Shown: positions 1-9,234 of the stretch, in pieces
Layout: every line of letters begins with the position of its first letter
Numbering within the stretch: the first letter of the stretch is position 1
Made by a program: the position numbers and the translations under genes
DNA from: Fidelibacterota bacterium
Lineage (GTDB): Bacteria > Marinisomatota > Marinisomatia > Marinisomatales > S15-B10
Assembly: GCA_002715465.1 (NCBI GenBank)
Contig: PAYY01000007.1
Location: forward strand, 40,595-104,594
Direction of reading: 5' to 3'
DNA length: 64,000 bases
The notes under the pieces: model-generated
The model's database searches: none
Told to the model about the DNA's origin: nothing
The model's input: the letters and a program-made list of their open reading frames with translations, nothing else

Positions 1-479
1 GTAGAAGGTGAGACCCCATGATCATCTATTATCGTCATTCTTGTTTTAGGGTTGTTTTGTTCTAAAACTTGTTTAACCGATAGAGCTGTTTCAACATCTG
101 TTAAAACAAAAGATAATAAACGAAGTTGGTTGGTAGTTCTTTGAAACCTAACCCTGTTGGTAAGATAATACGATCGAATTTCTTCCATATTTACCGATAT
201 TCTCGAAGATTGATATTCCTCCCAAAAAAGATTCCCCAGCAGAGCCTCACGATATTTTTGTACAAGAACATCAACACTATCATCAGAATCTCCACCACTT
301 TTTTCATATGCCAAATACAATAAAGCCTGAGCCCCGAGAGAATCTTTAATAACACCACCCTCCACTAGGAACGATGTTTTAGACACCACCTTTTTTTCTT
401 CACCACAACCAAAAAAAAGGAAAGACAAGTGAACTAAAAACCAAAACCTAAAAACATTATTTTTTTTAAACAAAATCAC
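1..479 (-). CDS. PPIase-like (SurA/PrsA-type) lipoprotein, partial
   Basis: The reading frame starts at GTG 479, nine bases after the mfd stop, and stays open to the window edge, so the C-terminus is missing. Seen: a basic and hydrophobic N-terminus followed by a lipobox-like FFGC at about residues 23-26 and an EEKK stretch, so a lipoprotein signal peptide. Residues 100-150 contain IRSYYLTNRVRFQ and then an RLLSFVLTD segment with VETALSVKQVL. These resemble the chaperone part of SurA/PrsA parvulins (YYxxNxxxF) leading into the start of the PPIase domain. It probably assists folding of exported proteins in the periplasm. Family membership is inferred from this short similarity because the catalytic domain is largely outside the window. 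It is probably co-transcribed with mfd. Confidence 0.6.
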   Translation of the reverse strand, partial: MILFKKNNVFRFWFLVHLSFLFFGCGEEKKVVSKTSFLVEGGVIKDSLGAQALLYLAYEKSGGDSDDSVDVLVQKYREALLGNLFWEEYQSSRISVNMEEIRSYYLTNRVRFQRTTNQLRLLSFVLTDVETALSVKQVLEQNNPKTRMTIIDDHGVSPS

Positions 480-487
480 AAGAGAAA

Positions 488-3400
488 TTAAACGCTTGAG
501 ATACTGGATTCAAAAGTGTATTCTATCGTTAATAGAGATTCAGTAATGAGATTCAAAGGAAGGAACAAACCACCTTTTCCTTTGGGGTCATTAATTATTG
601 AAAACGGTATGTTTTTAGTTGAAACAGACCCGAGAAGCCTACCTATAGATGACACCAAATTAGAGTTTTTAATAAACCATATTGTAGAACCATTATTAGT
701 AACCTCTACAAAATCAACACAAAAACCAACAGAGGCTAAACGAATTCTTTTTATTGAAAGAAGCCTTAAAACCTCTTTTGGGAGCGGCCCAAAACGATCT
801 AACATTTCCTCTTCTACTGCAACAACACCTTCGGTTTTTGTAGAAGTAGCTAAAAGTTGATAAAAATATAAACGATCATCTTGATCTTGAATATAATTGC
901 TAGGGATTAGAGCATCACCAACAACAGAAACACCAATTTCCTTATTCTCAGATAAACCACCACCGTTTTTATTTTTAAACTTTTTTTTCGCGGCCTCTTG
1001 CACTATTTTTGTATACAAATGAAACCCTATAGATGATAAATGGCCACTTTGTTCTACACCAAATAAATTTCCACTTCCCCTCATCTCTAAATCACGCATA
1101 GCAACAGAAAAACCAGACCCTAACTCCACATTATACTGAATTGTTCTAAGACGTTCTTTTGCATTACCACCAACATCAGACTTAGGTAAAACCAAATAGC
1201 AATAAGCCTGAATAGCCGACCTGCCAACTCTTCCACGCATTTGATACAACTGAGCCAAACCATACCTGTGAGCATTATTTATAAAAATAGTGTTTACACG
1301 AGGTAAATCAATTCCCGCCTCAATTATAGTGGTAGAAATAAGCATATCTAATTCACCACCAACCATTTTCAACATAACAGACTCTAACTCTTTAGCGCTT
1401 AACCTCCCATGAGCTAAACCAATTTTTATATTAGGCAAAAGATTTTCTAGTCGGGTTTTAAGTTTTGGAATATCAGAAATGTTGCTATTTACAAAGAAAA
1501 CTTGGCCCCCTCGACCAACCTCATATAAAACAGCTTTTTTTATAAAATTAACACTAAACTCTTCCACAGAGGTTATTATTGGAAGTCGACCAGAGGGTGG
1601 TGTTTTTATTCTAGAAATATCACGAATTCCTGACAGTGAAAATTGGAGGGTTCTAGGAATTGGTGTGGCGCTCATACTTAAAACATCAGAACCCGAACAG
1701 AAGTCTCTCAAAGACTCTTTTTGTTTAGCACCAAAACGATGCTCTTCATCGATTATAACAAGCCCCAGGTTTGAAACCCCAACAACCTGTGAAAGCAATC
1801 TGTGGGTACCAACCACAACGCAAACAACACCTAATTTTAGAGCCGAAAGAACCTTTTTAACCTCGTTATTGTTGGTTAATCGAGAAAACCCCAAAACCTC
1901 TACACCCAACGGGGAAAGCCTTTGAGAAAAACTATTAAACAACTGAGTTGCAAGAATTGTGGTTGGCGCAAACAATAAAACCTGTTTACCATTGGTGATT
2001 GCTTTGTAAGCCGCCCTAATAGCGATCTCTGTTTTACCAACCCCAACATCACCACAAACCAACCTATCCATTGGTTTCTTACTCTCCATATCTTTTTGAA
2101 CATCTTCTAAGCATTTTATCTGATCTTTTGTCTCAGAATAAGGAAAAGATTCTACCAACTGATCCGTTTGAAAACTATTACAAGAAAAAGCAAAACCATC
2201 AACACGATCACGTTTGCCATAAATTTCAATAAAATGATCAAGCGTTTTTCCAGCAGACTCTATAGCTCTTTTTTTTATTTTAGACCACCGACCAGAACGT
2301 AAATCAGACAAAGGAACACTTTTTTCATTTGAAACATAGTTAGTAATAAGACTTAAACTATCTAAAGGTACATGAACTAAGTCGCCATGTTTAAACTCCA
2401 ACGCTACACACTCTCTTAAAACATTGTTTTTAGTAACCGCCGACAAACCCATATATAAACCTACACCCAAATTTTCATGCACAACAGGCCCCTTCCAAGG
2501 AAAAACAGAGAGGCTTGCAGGGGGTTTAACTGTTTTTGTTGGGTTAGAAACAGAAACAGGCCTCTCCTGTATTTCATAAACCGAATATAAAGAAACCCAA
2601 AAAAACTTTAAGACACCAGAAGAAAAAGAAATATTAAAAGGTAGGTTGCTTACAAGAAAGGGGTTAAAAAAAGGATCTTTATTTACCGTAGAATTATGAA
2701 CATCACTACAAAACAAGACACATGAAAACAAAGGGTTAGAAAACTTACCAAGAAGCTGTTTTAAAACAAACCGGTTGCCAATAAAACTAGGGTGGTCAAC
2801 ACAAGCCAAATCAAAAGGTCCACAAAAAGGTTTCACAACAGGAGAAAGGTCAAAAATATTTGTAAGCCCCGTAGATTCTAAAGAAAAAACAGATAAAGAC
2901 TTGACCTTCACACCCATTACCTTGTCTAAGGTTTTGGAAATTTTAACAGGAGGAACCAACTTAACATCAACCAACTCTAAAACCTCTACCATTTTTTGTG
3001 TTCCAACATTAAAGGATCTGGCGGACTCAATTTTTTCACCATAAAACTCTAATCTAATAGGCATTAAATACCCCATAAGAAAAAAATCTACAATTGAACC
3101 TCTAACAGCATAAGTACCAGGAGAATCAACCCGCCGAACACAATCCAAACCCCAGGAATCCAAAAGACCAATAAGCTCCGACCGGTTTTTTATAGAAGAA
3201 AGAAAAACCGAGCCCTCTACGTTGTTTTTCATAGCCCCAGCAACACCATTAACAATCCCAGGAGAAACCAAAAGAAACGAACCTTTACCTGTTGCAAAAG
3301 AATTTATAGCATGATGGTCAGCACTTGTTAGCTCTTCATATGAAGAACGAGAAATATTATAACAAGAATCCGGCTCAATTTTTGAAAGAGCTTCAAACAG

Positions 3401-3622
3401 TTTTTGGCGAAGAATAAAATTATTAACAGAAACTATAGACCGAACAGATTTTAATCGAGAGAACCATAACAATAAAAAAGGAAGAAGAGAAGAATGAATA
3501 TTTGTAAAAAACGGCACAGAACCAGACTGGAAGGAAAATACACCTTCAAGAGTTGACCCAAAAAGCTTTAAAAGTTTAGCTGTAGATAAAAAGCGAGGCG
3601 TTTCACGTGGAACAGAAAACAC
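488..3622 (-). CDS. mfd: Transcription-repair coupling factor Mfd
   Basis: A 1044-residue superfamily 2 DNA translocase that removes RNA polymerase stalled at DNA lesions and recruits UvrA. Seen: Walker A GDVGVGKTEIA near residue 521, the DEEH box with IIDEEHRFGAKQKE near 621, SATPIPRTL, and the motif VI sequence GRVGRS near 794. The CarD-like RNAP-interaction domain lies ahead of the helicase (VVHENLGVGLY, LEFKHGD). The TRCF C-terminal domain follows. At 1044 residues it is shorter than the common ~1150, mainly in the UvrB-like N-terminal part. The start is GTG at 3622, which shares one base with the mnmG stop (TAGTG), so translation is probably coupled. A parS-like palindrome lies within its first codons (see 3599-3614). 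Confidence 0.97.
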   Translation of the reverse strand: MFSVPRETPRFLSTAKLLKLFGSTLEGVFSFQSGSVPFFTNIHSSLLPFLLLWFSRLKSVRSIVSVNNFILRQKLFEALSKIEPDSCYNISRSSYEELTSADHHAINSFATGKGSFLLVSPGIVNGVAGAMKNNVEGSVFLSSIKNRSELIGLLDSWGLDCVRRVDSPGTYAVRGSIVDFFLMGYLMPIRLEFYGEKIESARSFNVGTQKMVEVLELVDVKLVPPVKISKTLDKVMGVKVKSLSVFSLESTGLTNIFDLSPVVKPFCGPFDLACVDHPSFIGNRFVLKQLLGKFSNPLFSCVLFCSDVHNSTVNKDPFFNPFLVSNLPFNISFSSGVLKFFWVSLYSVYEIQERPVSVSNPTKTVKPPASLSVFPWKGPVVHENLGVGLYMGLSAVTKNNVLRECVALEFKHGDLVHVPLDSLSLITNYVSNEKSVPLSDLRSGRWSKIKKRAIESAGKTLDHFIEIYGKRDRVDGFAFSCNSFQTDQLVESFPYSETKDQIKCLEDVQKDMESKKPMDRLVCGDVGVGKTEIAIRAAYKAITNGKQVLLFAPTTILATQLFNSFSQRLSPLGVEVLGFSRLTNNNEVKKVLSALKLGVVCVVVGTHRLLSQVVGVSNLGLVIIDEEHRFGAKQKESLRDFCSGSDVLSMSATPIPRTLQFSLSGIRDISRIKTPPSGRLPIITSVEEFSVNFIKKAVLYEVGRGGQVFFVNSNISDIPKLKTRLENLLPNIKIGLAHGRLSAKELESVMLKMVGGELDMLISTTIIEAGIDLPRVNTIFINNAHRYGLAQLYQMRGRVGRSAIQAYCYLVLPKSDVGGNAKERLRTIQYNVELGSGFSVAMRDLEMRGSGNLFGVEQSGHLSSIGFHLYTKIVQEAAKKKFKNKNGGGLSENKEIGVSVVGDALIPSNYIQDQDDRLYFYQLLATSTKTEGVVAVEEEMLDRFGPLPKEVLRLLSIKRIRLASVGFCVDFVEVTNNGSTIWFIKNSNLVSSIGRLLGSVSTKNIPFSIINDPKGKGGLFLPLNLITESLLTIEYTFESSISSV
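3599..3614. promoter_or_regulatory. parS-like site (second copy)
   Basis: On the minus strand the site reads TGTTCCACGTGAAACG. The Bacillus-type parS consensus is TGTTNCACGTGAAACA, so only the last base differs. It sits inside the 5-prime end of mfd, just after mnmG. ParB/Spo0J binds such sites and loads the chromosome-partition complex near the origin. A single such hit could be chance, but a better copy 1.9 kb away (5502-5517) and the proximity to dnaA support it. Confidence 0.65.
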
Positions 3623-5490
3623 TATGAAATAAGAAAAACTGAAAGAGCAGCAACATCTGCAGGAGAAACCCCTGAAATGCGTGACGCCTGCCCAATGGTT
3701 TGTGGTCGAACCAAGGAAAGCTTTTCACGACCCTCTAGAGAAATAGCACGACAACCATTATAGTCAAAATTTTGAGGTATAACTAACGTTTCGTTTTGCG
3801 CTAATTTTTTTATAAGAGAATTTTGCCTATCGATATATCCATCATACTTAACAATAGTTTCTATTTCGTCGAATAAATCGCAACACTGTTCTTTAGAAAA
3901 CATAGAAAAATCGGGGCTAATAATTGAAGACCTCAAAACATCATCAATTGAAACTGCCGGCCGACGCAAAACTTCAGAGACAGACAGTTTGTTTTTTGCC
4001 TCTTTTTCACCCAAAGAGTTGAGCAAAGAATTCGTATCTTTTAAGGAAGGTCTATATTGTAAAAAATCACCTTCAAAAGAACTAATAAAAGACCTTTTTT
4101 TTGCGGTTAAACTTAACTCTTCATCACTAAGGAGGCCAACCAATCTAGCTATATCAAAAAGACGTAGATCAGCGTTTGTGTGACGTAGCAACAAGCGATA
4201 CTCAGCATGAGACGTAAACATTCTGTAAGGTTCCAAAGTGTCTTTTGTTACAAGGTCATCAATTAAAACACCTATATAAGCATCGTTTCTACCAAAAACT
4301 ATAGAGGGTTCGTTTTGAACAAACCGAGCAGCGTTAATGCCAGCTATTAAACCTTGGGCCGCCGCTTCTTCATATCCAGACGTACCGTTAAGCTGTCCAG
4401 CTAAAAACAACCCTTGCAAATCTTTTGTTTCTAAAGAGGCCTTTAATTGAGAAGGAAGAAAGAAATCATATTCTATAGCATAACCAGGCCTGTAAAAAGA
4501 AACACACTCTAAACCTTTTACAGTACGAAGGGCTTTAAGTTGGGTTTTTTCAGGTAAACTAGTAGAAAAACCATTTGTATATATTTGGCTGGAGCCACTC
4601 CATTCAGGCTCAAGAAAAAGATGGTGGGAGTCTCTATTTGAAAATCTGACAACCTTGTCTTCAATTGAGGGGCAATACCGCGGGCCCACCCCAACTATTT
4701 CATCACAATAAATAGGCGACTCATGCAAGTGTTTGCTAATAATATCGTGCGTACAGTGGTTTGTGTTAACAAAATGGCACGGTAGATTAGGCGGAGAAAA
4801 ATCAAAGGTTTTAAATGAAAAAGGCCTAGGTTGTTCATCGCCAAACACAGGTTTAACTTTATTCCAATTAATTGAGTCTGATCGAAGTCGAGGAGGGGTT
4901 CCTGTTTTAAGCCGACCAGAAATAAAGCCATACGATACGAGCGATTCGGTTATACCATCAGAAGCTTCTTCGCCCATTCTTCCAGCACGTATTTTTCGAC
5001 GGCCAACATGAATTAAACCGTTTAGAAAGGTTCCACAAGTTAAAACAACAGCCACAGCATTAATTTTTATTGAATCATCAAGTTCTATACCAACAACTTT
5101 GTTTCCTAGGCTAATAATTTTTCTAGCCTCTGATTCAATAACAGTTAGATTTGCTTGACTATTTACAGTTAACTGAACAATTTTTTCATATTTTTTTTTA
5201 TCAACTTGAGCTCTAGGCGACCACACAGCCTTACCTTTTGATCGGTTAAGCATTTTAAATTGAATCCCAGCTTTATCAGTAAAAACACCCATTTTACCTC
5301 CAAGGGCATCAATCTCTCGGACTAAATGACCCTTTGCTAAACCACCAACAGCAGGATTACAAGACATTCGACCTATTGCAGATTTATCTAAAGTTATAAG
5401 GGCTGTACTTAAACCAAGCCCCGCACACGAAAGGCTGGCCTCAACACCCGCGTGACCACCACCCACAACAATAACATCAAAGCGTTTCAT
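3622..5490 (-). CDS. mnmG: tRNA uridine-5-carboxymethylaminomethyl modification enzyme MnmG (GidA)
   Basis: A 622-residue FAD protein that works with MnmE to put carboxymethylaminomethyl (or aminomethyl) groups on wobble U34 of certain tRNAs. Seen: the dinucleotide-binding motif GGGHAGVEAS at residues 10-19, MSCNPAVGGLAKGHLVREID, the NGLIHVGRRKIRAGR segment, GTPPRL, and FLAGQLNGTSGYEEAAAQG in the second FAD region. The C-terminal helical domain ends with RPQTIGQASRISGVSPADVAAL. Length is normal. It lies directly downstream of mnmE in the same direction, 27 bases away, with a parS-like site in the gap. In many bacteria mnmE-mnmG precede rsmG-parA-parB at the origin; here mfd follows instead. 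Confidence 0.98.
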   Translation of the reverse strand: MKRFDVIVVGGGHAGVEASLSCAGLGLSTALITLDKSAIGRMSCNPAVGGLAKGHLVREIDALGGKMGVFTDKAGIQFKMLNRSKGKAVWSPRAQVDKKKYEKIVQLTVNSQANLTVIESEARKIISLGNKVVGIELDDSIKINAVAVVLTCGTFLNGLIHVGRRKIRAGRMGEEASDGITESLVSYGFISGRLKTGTPPRLRSDSINWNKVKPVFGDEQPRPFSFKTFDFSPPNLPCHFVNTNHCTHDIISKHLHESPIYCDEIVGVGPRYCPSIEDKVVRFSNRDSHHLFLEPEWSGSSQIYTNGFSTSLPEKTQLKALRTVKGLECVSFYRPGYAIEYDFFLPSQLKASLETKDLQGLFLAGQLNGTSGYEEAAAQGLIAGINAARFVQNEPSIVFGRNDAYIGVLIDDLVTKDTLEPYRMFTSHAEYRLLLRHTNADLRLFDIARLVGLLSDEELSLTAKKRSFISSFEGDFLQYRPSLKDTNSLLNSLGEKEAKNKLSVSEVLRRPAVSIDDVLRSSIISPDFSMFSKEQCCDLFDEIETIVKYDGYIDRQNSLIKKLAQNETLVIPQNFDYNGCRAISLEGREKLSLVRPQTIGQASRISGVSPADVAALSVFLIS

Positions 5491-5501
5491 ATAAATTTCA
5501 T

Positions 5502-5517
5502 CGTTTCACGTGAAACA
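5502..5517. promoter_or_regulatory. parS centromere-like site
   Basis: CGTTTCACGTGAAACA matches the 16-bp parS consensus TGTTTCACGTGAAACA at 15 of 16 positions, and the inner 14 bases form a perfect palindrome. It fills the short gap between mnmE and mnmG, under 4 kb from dnaA. By analogy with well-studied chromosomes this is a ParB loading site. The parA and parB genes themselves are not in this window. Confidence 0.85.
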
Positions 5518-6909
5518 TTATTTTCCTATACAAAAATTCGAGAAAATATTTTCTAAAATATCATCGGCAGTAGTCACTCCTAGTAACTCATCAAGAAGAG
5601 AAACTCCAATACGCAACTCAGAAGCTATTACATCAGTAGGTAGCTCACGTTCCATATCTTCCAACAACGAACACAAACAACTTTCAAATTTTATTAAAGA
5701 ATTTCGATGACGCTGATTGGTTAAAATAACTTCTGAAGAAATAGCAACCTGACTATTCAAAGTGTTATATATTTTTTCTAGAAGAATATCAAGCCCTTGG
5801 CCTGAAAGGGCAGATGTAAAAATATTATTATTAACATCAAAAGAAAGTGGAGAATCAATCAAATCACATTTGTTAAACACATTAATAGAAGGAGTGGTTT
5901 GGGGCTCGTTAGAATTAAAGATAGATGCCTTCGGGCCAGATTTATTTGAAACATCAACAATATTAAGGATCAAATCAGCTTTATTTAAATAATCCCGGGT
6001 AAACCCAATCCCTTTTTGTTCTATCCCGCTTGAAGTTTTATCTCTAATACCAGCTGTATCAACAAACCTAATCGGGAAGTTGTTAATTATAAAAGGAACC
6101 TCAATGGCATCACGTGTAGTGCCAGGGCTAGAAGCAACAATAGCTCTTTCTTCTCCAATTATAGCATTCAACAGGCTTGATTTTCCTGCATTTGGTAGGC
6201 CTGCCAATATAACCATAGCACCACTGTCCAACATCTTTCCTGTTTTATAGGTAGCAAGAACATCTTGTGTGGCCCGCAACACATTTGAAATCAAATTAAT
6301 TTTTTGGTCTAATTTAGTTGGAGTAATCTCATCATCAGCAAAATCTAGTTCAGCCTCAATCGTAATAACAAGGTTTGTTAATGTTGACCTCAAGCTTTCA
6401 ATTAATTTTGAAAACTTACCAGACAAAATTCTATAATTAGCCTCCTTTCCCATTGTTGAGCCAGACATAATAACGTCGGCAACAGCTTCGGCTTGACAAA
6501 GATCTATTTTTCCATTTATAAAAGCCCTTCTGGTGAATTCACCTCGTTGAGCTGGTTGGCAACCAAAATCATAGCACGTCTCTAGAATTTGGCTTGCTAT
6601 GATTTCTCCTCCATGGCAAGAGACTTCAACCACATCTTCGCCAGTAAATGAATTTGGTGAAGGGAAAAACGTGACTATAGCCGAATCAATCTCTTTGTTT
6701 TCACTAGAGAGAATAGGCGTATATATGGCGTATCTAGGTGAAAAAATAAAGCTCTCCTTTTTACCAGTAATCTTTTTTGCTACCTTAAGAGAAAGTGATC
6801 CACTGATCCGAATCACGGCGATACCAGCTATACCAGGGCTGGTAATAAGTGAGGCTATTGTAGGAAAAGAGGCCACAGGATTTTTCTTGAGACCAACAGA
6901 AGGTGTCAT
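5518..6909 (-). CDS. mnmE: tRNA modification GTPase MnmE (TrmE)
   Basis: A 463-residue potassium-activated GTPase, the partner of MnmG in wobble-uridine modification. Seen: an N-terminal formyl-THF-binding domain (SFTGEDVVEVSCHGG, QRGEFTRRAFINGKIDL), the G1 loop GLPNAGKSSLLN near residues 235-246, DAIEVP in switch I, DTAGIRD (G3) near 283, and NKCD (G4). The C-terminal CIGK ends with the conserved Cys needed for catalysis in this family. It is followed by mnmG and preceded, with a one-base gap, by yidC, so it belongs to the same minus-strand transcription unit. Confidence 0.98.
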   Translation of the reverse strand: MTPSVGLKKNPVASFPTIASLITSPGIAGIAVIRISGSLSLKVAKKITGKKESFIFSPRYAIYTPILSSENKEIDSAIVTFFPSPNSFTGEDVVEVSCHGGEIIASQILETCYDFGCQPAQRGEFTRRAFINGKIDLCQAEAVADVIMSGSTMGKEANYRILSGKFSKLIESLRSTLTNLVITIEAELDFADDEITPTKLDQKINLISNVLRATQDVLATYKTGKMLDSGAMVILAGLPNAGKSSLLNAIIGEERAIVASSPGTTRDAIEVPFIINNFPIRFVDTAGIRDKTSSGIEQKGIGFTRDYLNKADLILNIVDVSNKSGPKASIFNSNEPQTTPSINVFNKCDLIDSPLSFDVNNNIFTSALSGQGLDILLEKIYNTLNSQVAISSEVILTNQRHRNSLIKFESCLCSLLEDMERELPTDVIASELRIGVSLLDELLGVTTADDILENIFSNFCIGK

Positions 6910-6910
6910 G

Positions 6911-8608
6911 CTATTTTATTTGGGTTGCTTTTGTACTTCCTTTTGGATGGACAAGATATTTTTGTTGAAGTATAGTAAGAATATTAAAAAGAGTATAGTA
7001 TAGGTTTAAACCTGAAGGAAATTGGTTAAAAAGAATTACAAAAAATACAGACATAAATTGTGTCATAATTTTTTGTTGAGGGTTTGCTTGGCTAGTAGTC
7101 ATTTTTTGTTGAACAAACATTGAAACACCCATTAAAAGAGGAAGCAAGCTAATTTGGTCCCCATAAAGAGGAATATTAAAAGGAAGAGGAATTAAAGCAT
7201 CTGGTTGAGATAGATCCGAGATCCAAAAAATGAAGGGGGCCCCACGCAATTCTATAGTAGATCTAAATACAATAAAAAGGGCGAACAAAAGGGGCATTTG
7301 AAGTAACATTGGCAAGCAACCTCCAAGCGGGTTAACCCCATGTTCTTTATACAGATTCATGGTTGCTTGATTAAGTTTTTGAGGGTCATTTTTAAACTTT
7401 TCTCTTAGTTTAGTTACTTCAGGTTGGATGGTTTGAATTTCCTTCATTGATTGATAGCTTTTCTTCGTTAAAGGATATACAAGAACTTTTATTAATACTG
7501 AAAAGATTATGAGAACAAAACCATAATTCGGAATAAAACCCTGTAAACTAACTAGTAAGAATAAAATAGCTCTACCAATGAAGCGAATGGGAGCAAGACC
7601 AAGGCTTAGTGTGTTTTCTAAGCCAACACCTAACTCTTTTATTCTATCGTATTGAAGAGGGCCAAGATATATTAGGGCTTCAGCGGGCCCAGAAGATGAA
7701 AAGCCAACACCCATTTTATAAAATGGAACATCCTTGTTAATTGAAGTTTTGATGAGATTATTATTCTTTGCTTCTATTACACCATAATTACTGGTGGTAA
7801 TGGGAATAATTGCCGCTGAAAAGTATTTGGAACGTATAGACGCCCAATCAGTTCTACCAGTTGAAGCGATTTTTTTACCCACTTTCCCACCATGTTTAGA
7901 AATTTCTTGTCCTTGTGAAAGATTTGCGGAGAAAAAACTAGCCTCATCTTTTTTGTTAGGCTCTGTAGAAGTAAGTCCACCATTCCAATTAAGAGTAAAG
8001 CGTTCTTGAGCGATATATCTATCGCTAATTTTTTGAAGATCAACGAACACATTTATTGTGTAGCTATTAGGATAAAAAGTAAGATCCTTTCTTATTTGAT
8101 TCCCTTCTATTGATGAAGAAAAGGATAATTTTATAGGAGAGTCTATACTAATGGTATCGTTATTATTATAGGAGTTTTCAATAGACCAAAACTCCGAAAG
8201 AGTGATTTGATTCCCGTTAAAATCTGTGAATTCAAGTTGTAGATTGTCTCCATTGAAATCTGTATCAATAAGGTTTACGAGACTTGTGTCGTTGACGATA
8301 TATTCTTTTAGAAGAAAACTAACGATGGAGCCTCCCCCTTGTGAAGATATCCCAGCAGTATAAAGAGGGGAGTCAAGAAAGACAACAAACTCTTTTGATT
8401 CGGTGTTCAATGAATTATAAGAAGTAGAATCATTGTCTAAAAACCTTTGAGAGTTTTGCTTTTCATGAAGGTAAGCACCATCAATCGTTTTGTTTTCATC
8501 AATGGTTTTCGAATTAGAAGGTGTTAGGCCTAAGAATTCATAATAGTATGGCATTACCATAAGAATTATAGCTATTAGAAAAAATGCAACTATTGTTTTC
8601 TTGTCCAT
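6911..8608 (-). CDS. yidC: Membrane protein insertase YidC
   Basis: A 565-residue inner-membrane insertase/chaperone for membrane proteins. Seen: N-terminal transmembrane helix (KKTIVAFFLIAIILMVMPYYY), a large periplasmic domain that is typical of diderm YidC, then the conserved insertase core with IPNYGFVLIIFSVLIKVLVYPLTKKSYQSM, NPLGGCLPMLLQMPLLFALFIVF and a C-terminal FPSGLNLYYTLFNILTILQQ. I chose ATG 8608 rather than an in-frame start further upstream because the upstream 15 residues are translated from the yidD reverse overlap and are not YidC-like. The ATG shares one base with the yidD stop (TAATG). Confidence 0.97.
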   Translation of the reverse strand: MDKKTIVAFFLIAIILMVMPYYYEFLGLTPSNSKTIDENKTIDGAYLHEKQNSQRFLDNDSTSYNSLNTESKEFVVFLDSPLYTAGISSQGGGSIVSFLLKEYIVNDTSLVNLIDTDFNGDNLQLEFTDFNGNQITLSEFWSIENSYNNNDTISIDSPIKLSFSSSIEGNQIRKDLTFYPNSYTINVFVDLQKISDRYIAQERFTLNWNGGLTSTEPNKKDEASFFSANLSQGQEISKHGGKVGKKIASTGRTDWASIRSKYFSAAIIPITTSNYGVIEAKNNNLIKTSINKDVPFYKMGVGFSSSGPAEALIYLGPLQYDRIKELGVGLENTLSLGLAPIRFIGRAILFLLVSLQGFIPNYGFVLIIFSVLIKVLVYPLTKKSYQSMKEIQTIQPEVTKLREKFKNDPQKLNQATMNLYKEHGVNPLGGCLPMLLQMPLLFALFIVFRSTIELRGAPFIFWISDLSQPDALIPLPFNIPLYGDQISLLPLLMGVSMFVQQKMTTSQANPQQKIMTQFMSVFFVILFNQFPSGLNLYYTLFNILTILQQKYLVHPKGSTKATQIK

Positions 8609-8901
8609 TATTTTGGTAAAGGATCCGATCCAGAACCACCCCAAGGGTTGCACTTTATAATTCGCTTTAAAGATAGAATGAAGGCTTTGATCGGAGAGAA
8701 CCGTTTAAAAGCTTTAAGAGCATATTCAGAACATGTAGGATGAAAGCGACACCTAGGGAGGAAAAAAGGTGAAATATATCTTTGATACAATCGTATTGTT
8801 GAAACAAATATTGACGATAAAATGGATTCAGCAACAGGCACAAGCTTCCTAGAAAATAAAGGGGCATTTAAAGGAAGCTTTGTCTGCCTTGTATCAATCA
8901 T
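8608..8901 (-). CDS. yidD: Membrane protein insertion efficiency factor YidD
   Basis: A small 97-residue protein, usually encoded beside yidC, thought to help membrane-protein insertion. Seen: the family core [12 protein letters not shown], then [15 protein letters not shown], and the C-terminal [13 protein letters not shown]. The three Cys-containing motifs are intact. About 28 residues precede the core, slightly longer than usual, so a later start is possible. It lies 30 bases downstream of rpmH. The rnpA gene that normally separates rpmH and yidD is not there. Confidence 0.93.
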   Translation of the reverse strand: MIDTRQTKLPLNAPLFSRKLVPVAESILSSIFVSTIRLYQRYISPFFLPRCRFHPTCSEYALKAFKRFSPIKAFILSLKRIIKCNPWGGSGSDPLPK

Positions 8902-8931
8902 TATTAATAATTAGAAAAAGAAAATGTTTAT

Positions 8932-9066
8932 TTAAGCAGAAATTTCTTTACGACCTTTTTTACGCCGTCTTCGTAGAATACGCCTCCCACCGGGTGAAGA
9001 CGACCTTGTGCGGAAACCATGCTTGTTTTTTCGTTTTCTTTTACTAGGTTGATAAGTCCTTTTCAT
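8932..9066 (-). CDS. rpmH: 50S ribosomal protein L34
   Basis: A 44-residue, strongly basic protein. It begins [19 protein letters not shown], followed by the conserved [15 protein letters not shown], which is diagnostic for L34. It is the first gene of the minus-strand origin cluster and is divergent from dnaA, the standard rpmH/dnaA arrangement around an origin. It is too short for many gene callers. The start at 9066 is the only ATG that gives the canonical N-terminus. Confidence 0.97.
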   Translation of the reverse strand: MKRTYQPSKRKRKNKHGFRTRSSSPGGRRILRRRRKKGRKEISA

Positions 9067-9234
9067 AAATCACCAAATTTTAGCTAGTAAACTTAACTAA
9101 GCCACAACCTCACAGCAACGATTCCTTGAAATAATAAAAATGTGTGCTTTTAATAAAAAAAAACAAAATATAAGGCTTGATATCAGAGGAGTGGAAAGAA
9201 TAAATTAAAGAGTCTAACATGGTGTGGATAAATT
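9067..9234. other. rpmH-dnaA intergenic region, candidate oriC/regulatory region
   Basis: 168 bases between divergent rpmH and dnaA. It has long A/T runs (around 9152-9170) and two DnaA boxes at its dnaA end. Bacterial origins often lie beside dnaA, and two parS-like sites are close by, but only two perfect DnaA boxes are visible here. This could therefore be just the dnaA promoter region, with the actual origin elsewhere. Confidence 0.4.
9177..9206 (+). promoter_or_regulatory. Possible dnaA promoter
   Basis: TTGATA at 9177-9182 and TAAATT at 9201-9206, separated by 18 bases, resemble a sigma-70 promoter (5/6 and 4/6 matches). Transcripts would start just before the DnaA boxes, which would allow autorepression. 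This is a weak prediction in AT-rich DNA. Confidence 0.35.

Noticed and set aside
126..323. A 65-codon plus-strand frame at the window start
   Set aside because: It is antisense to the lipoprotein gene, which has a signal peptide, lipobox and family motifs. The plus frame has no recognisable features.
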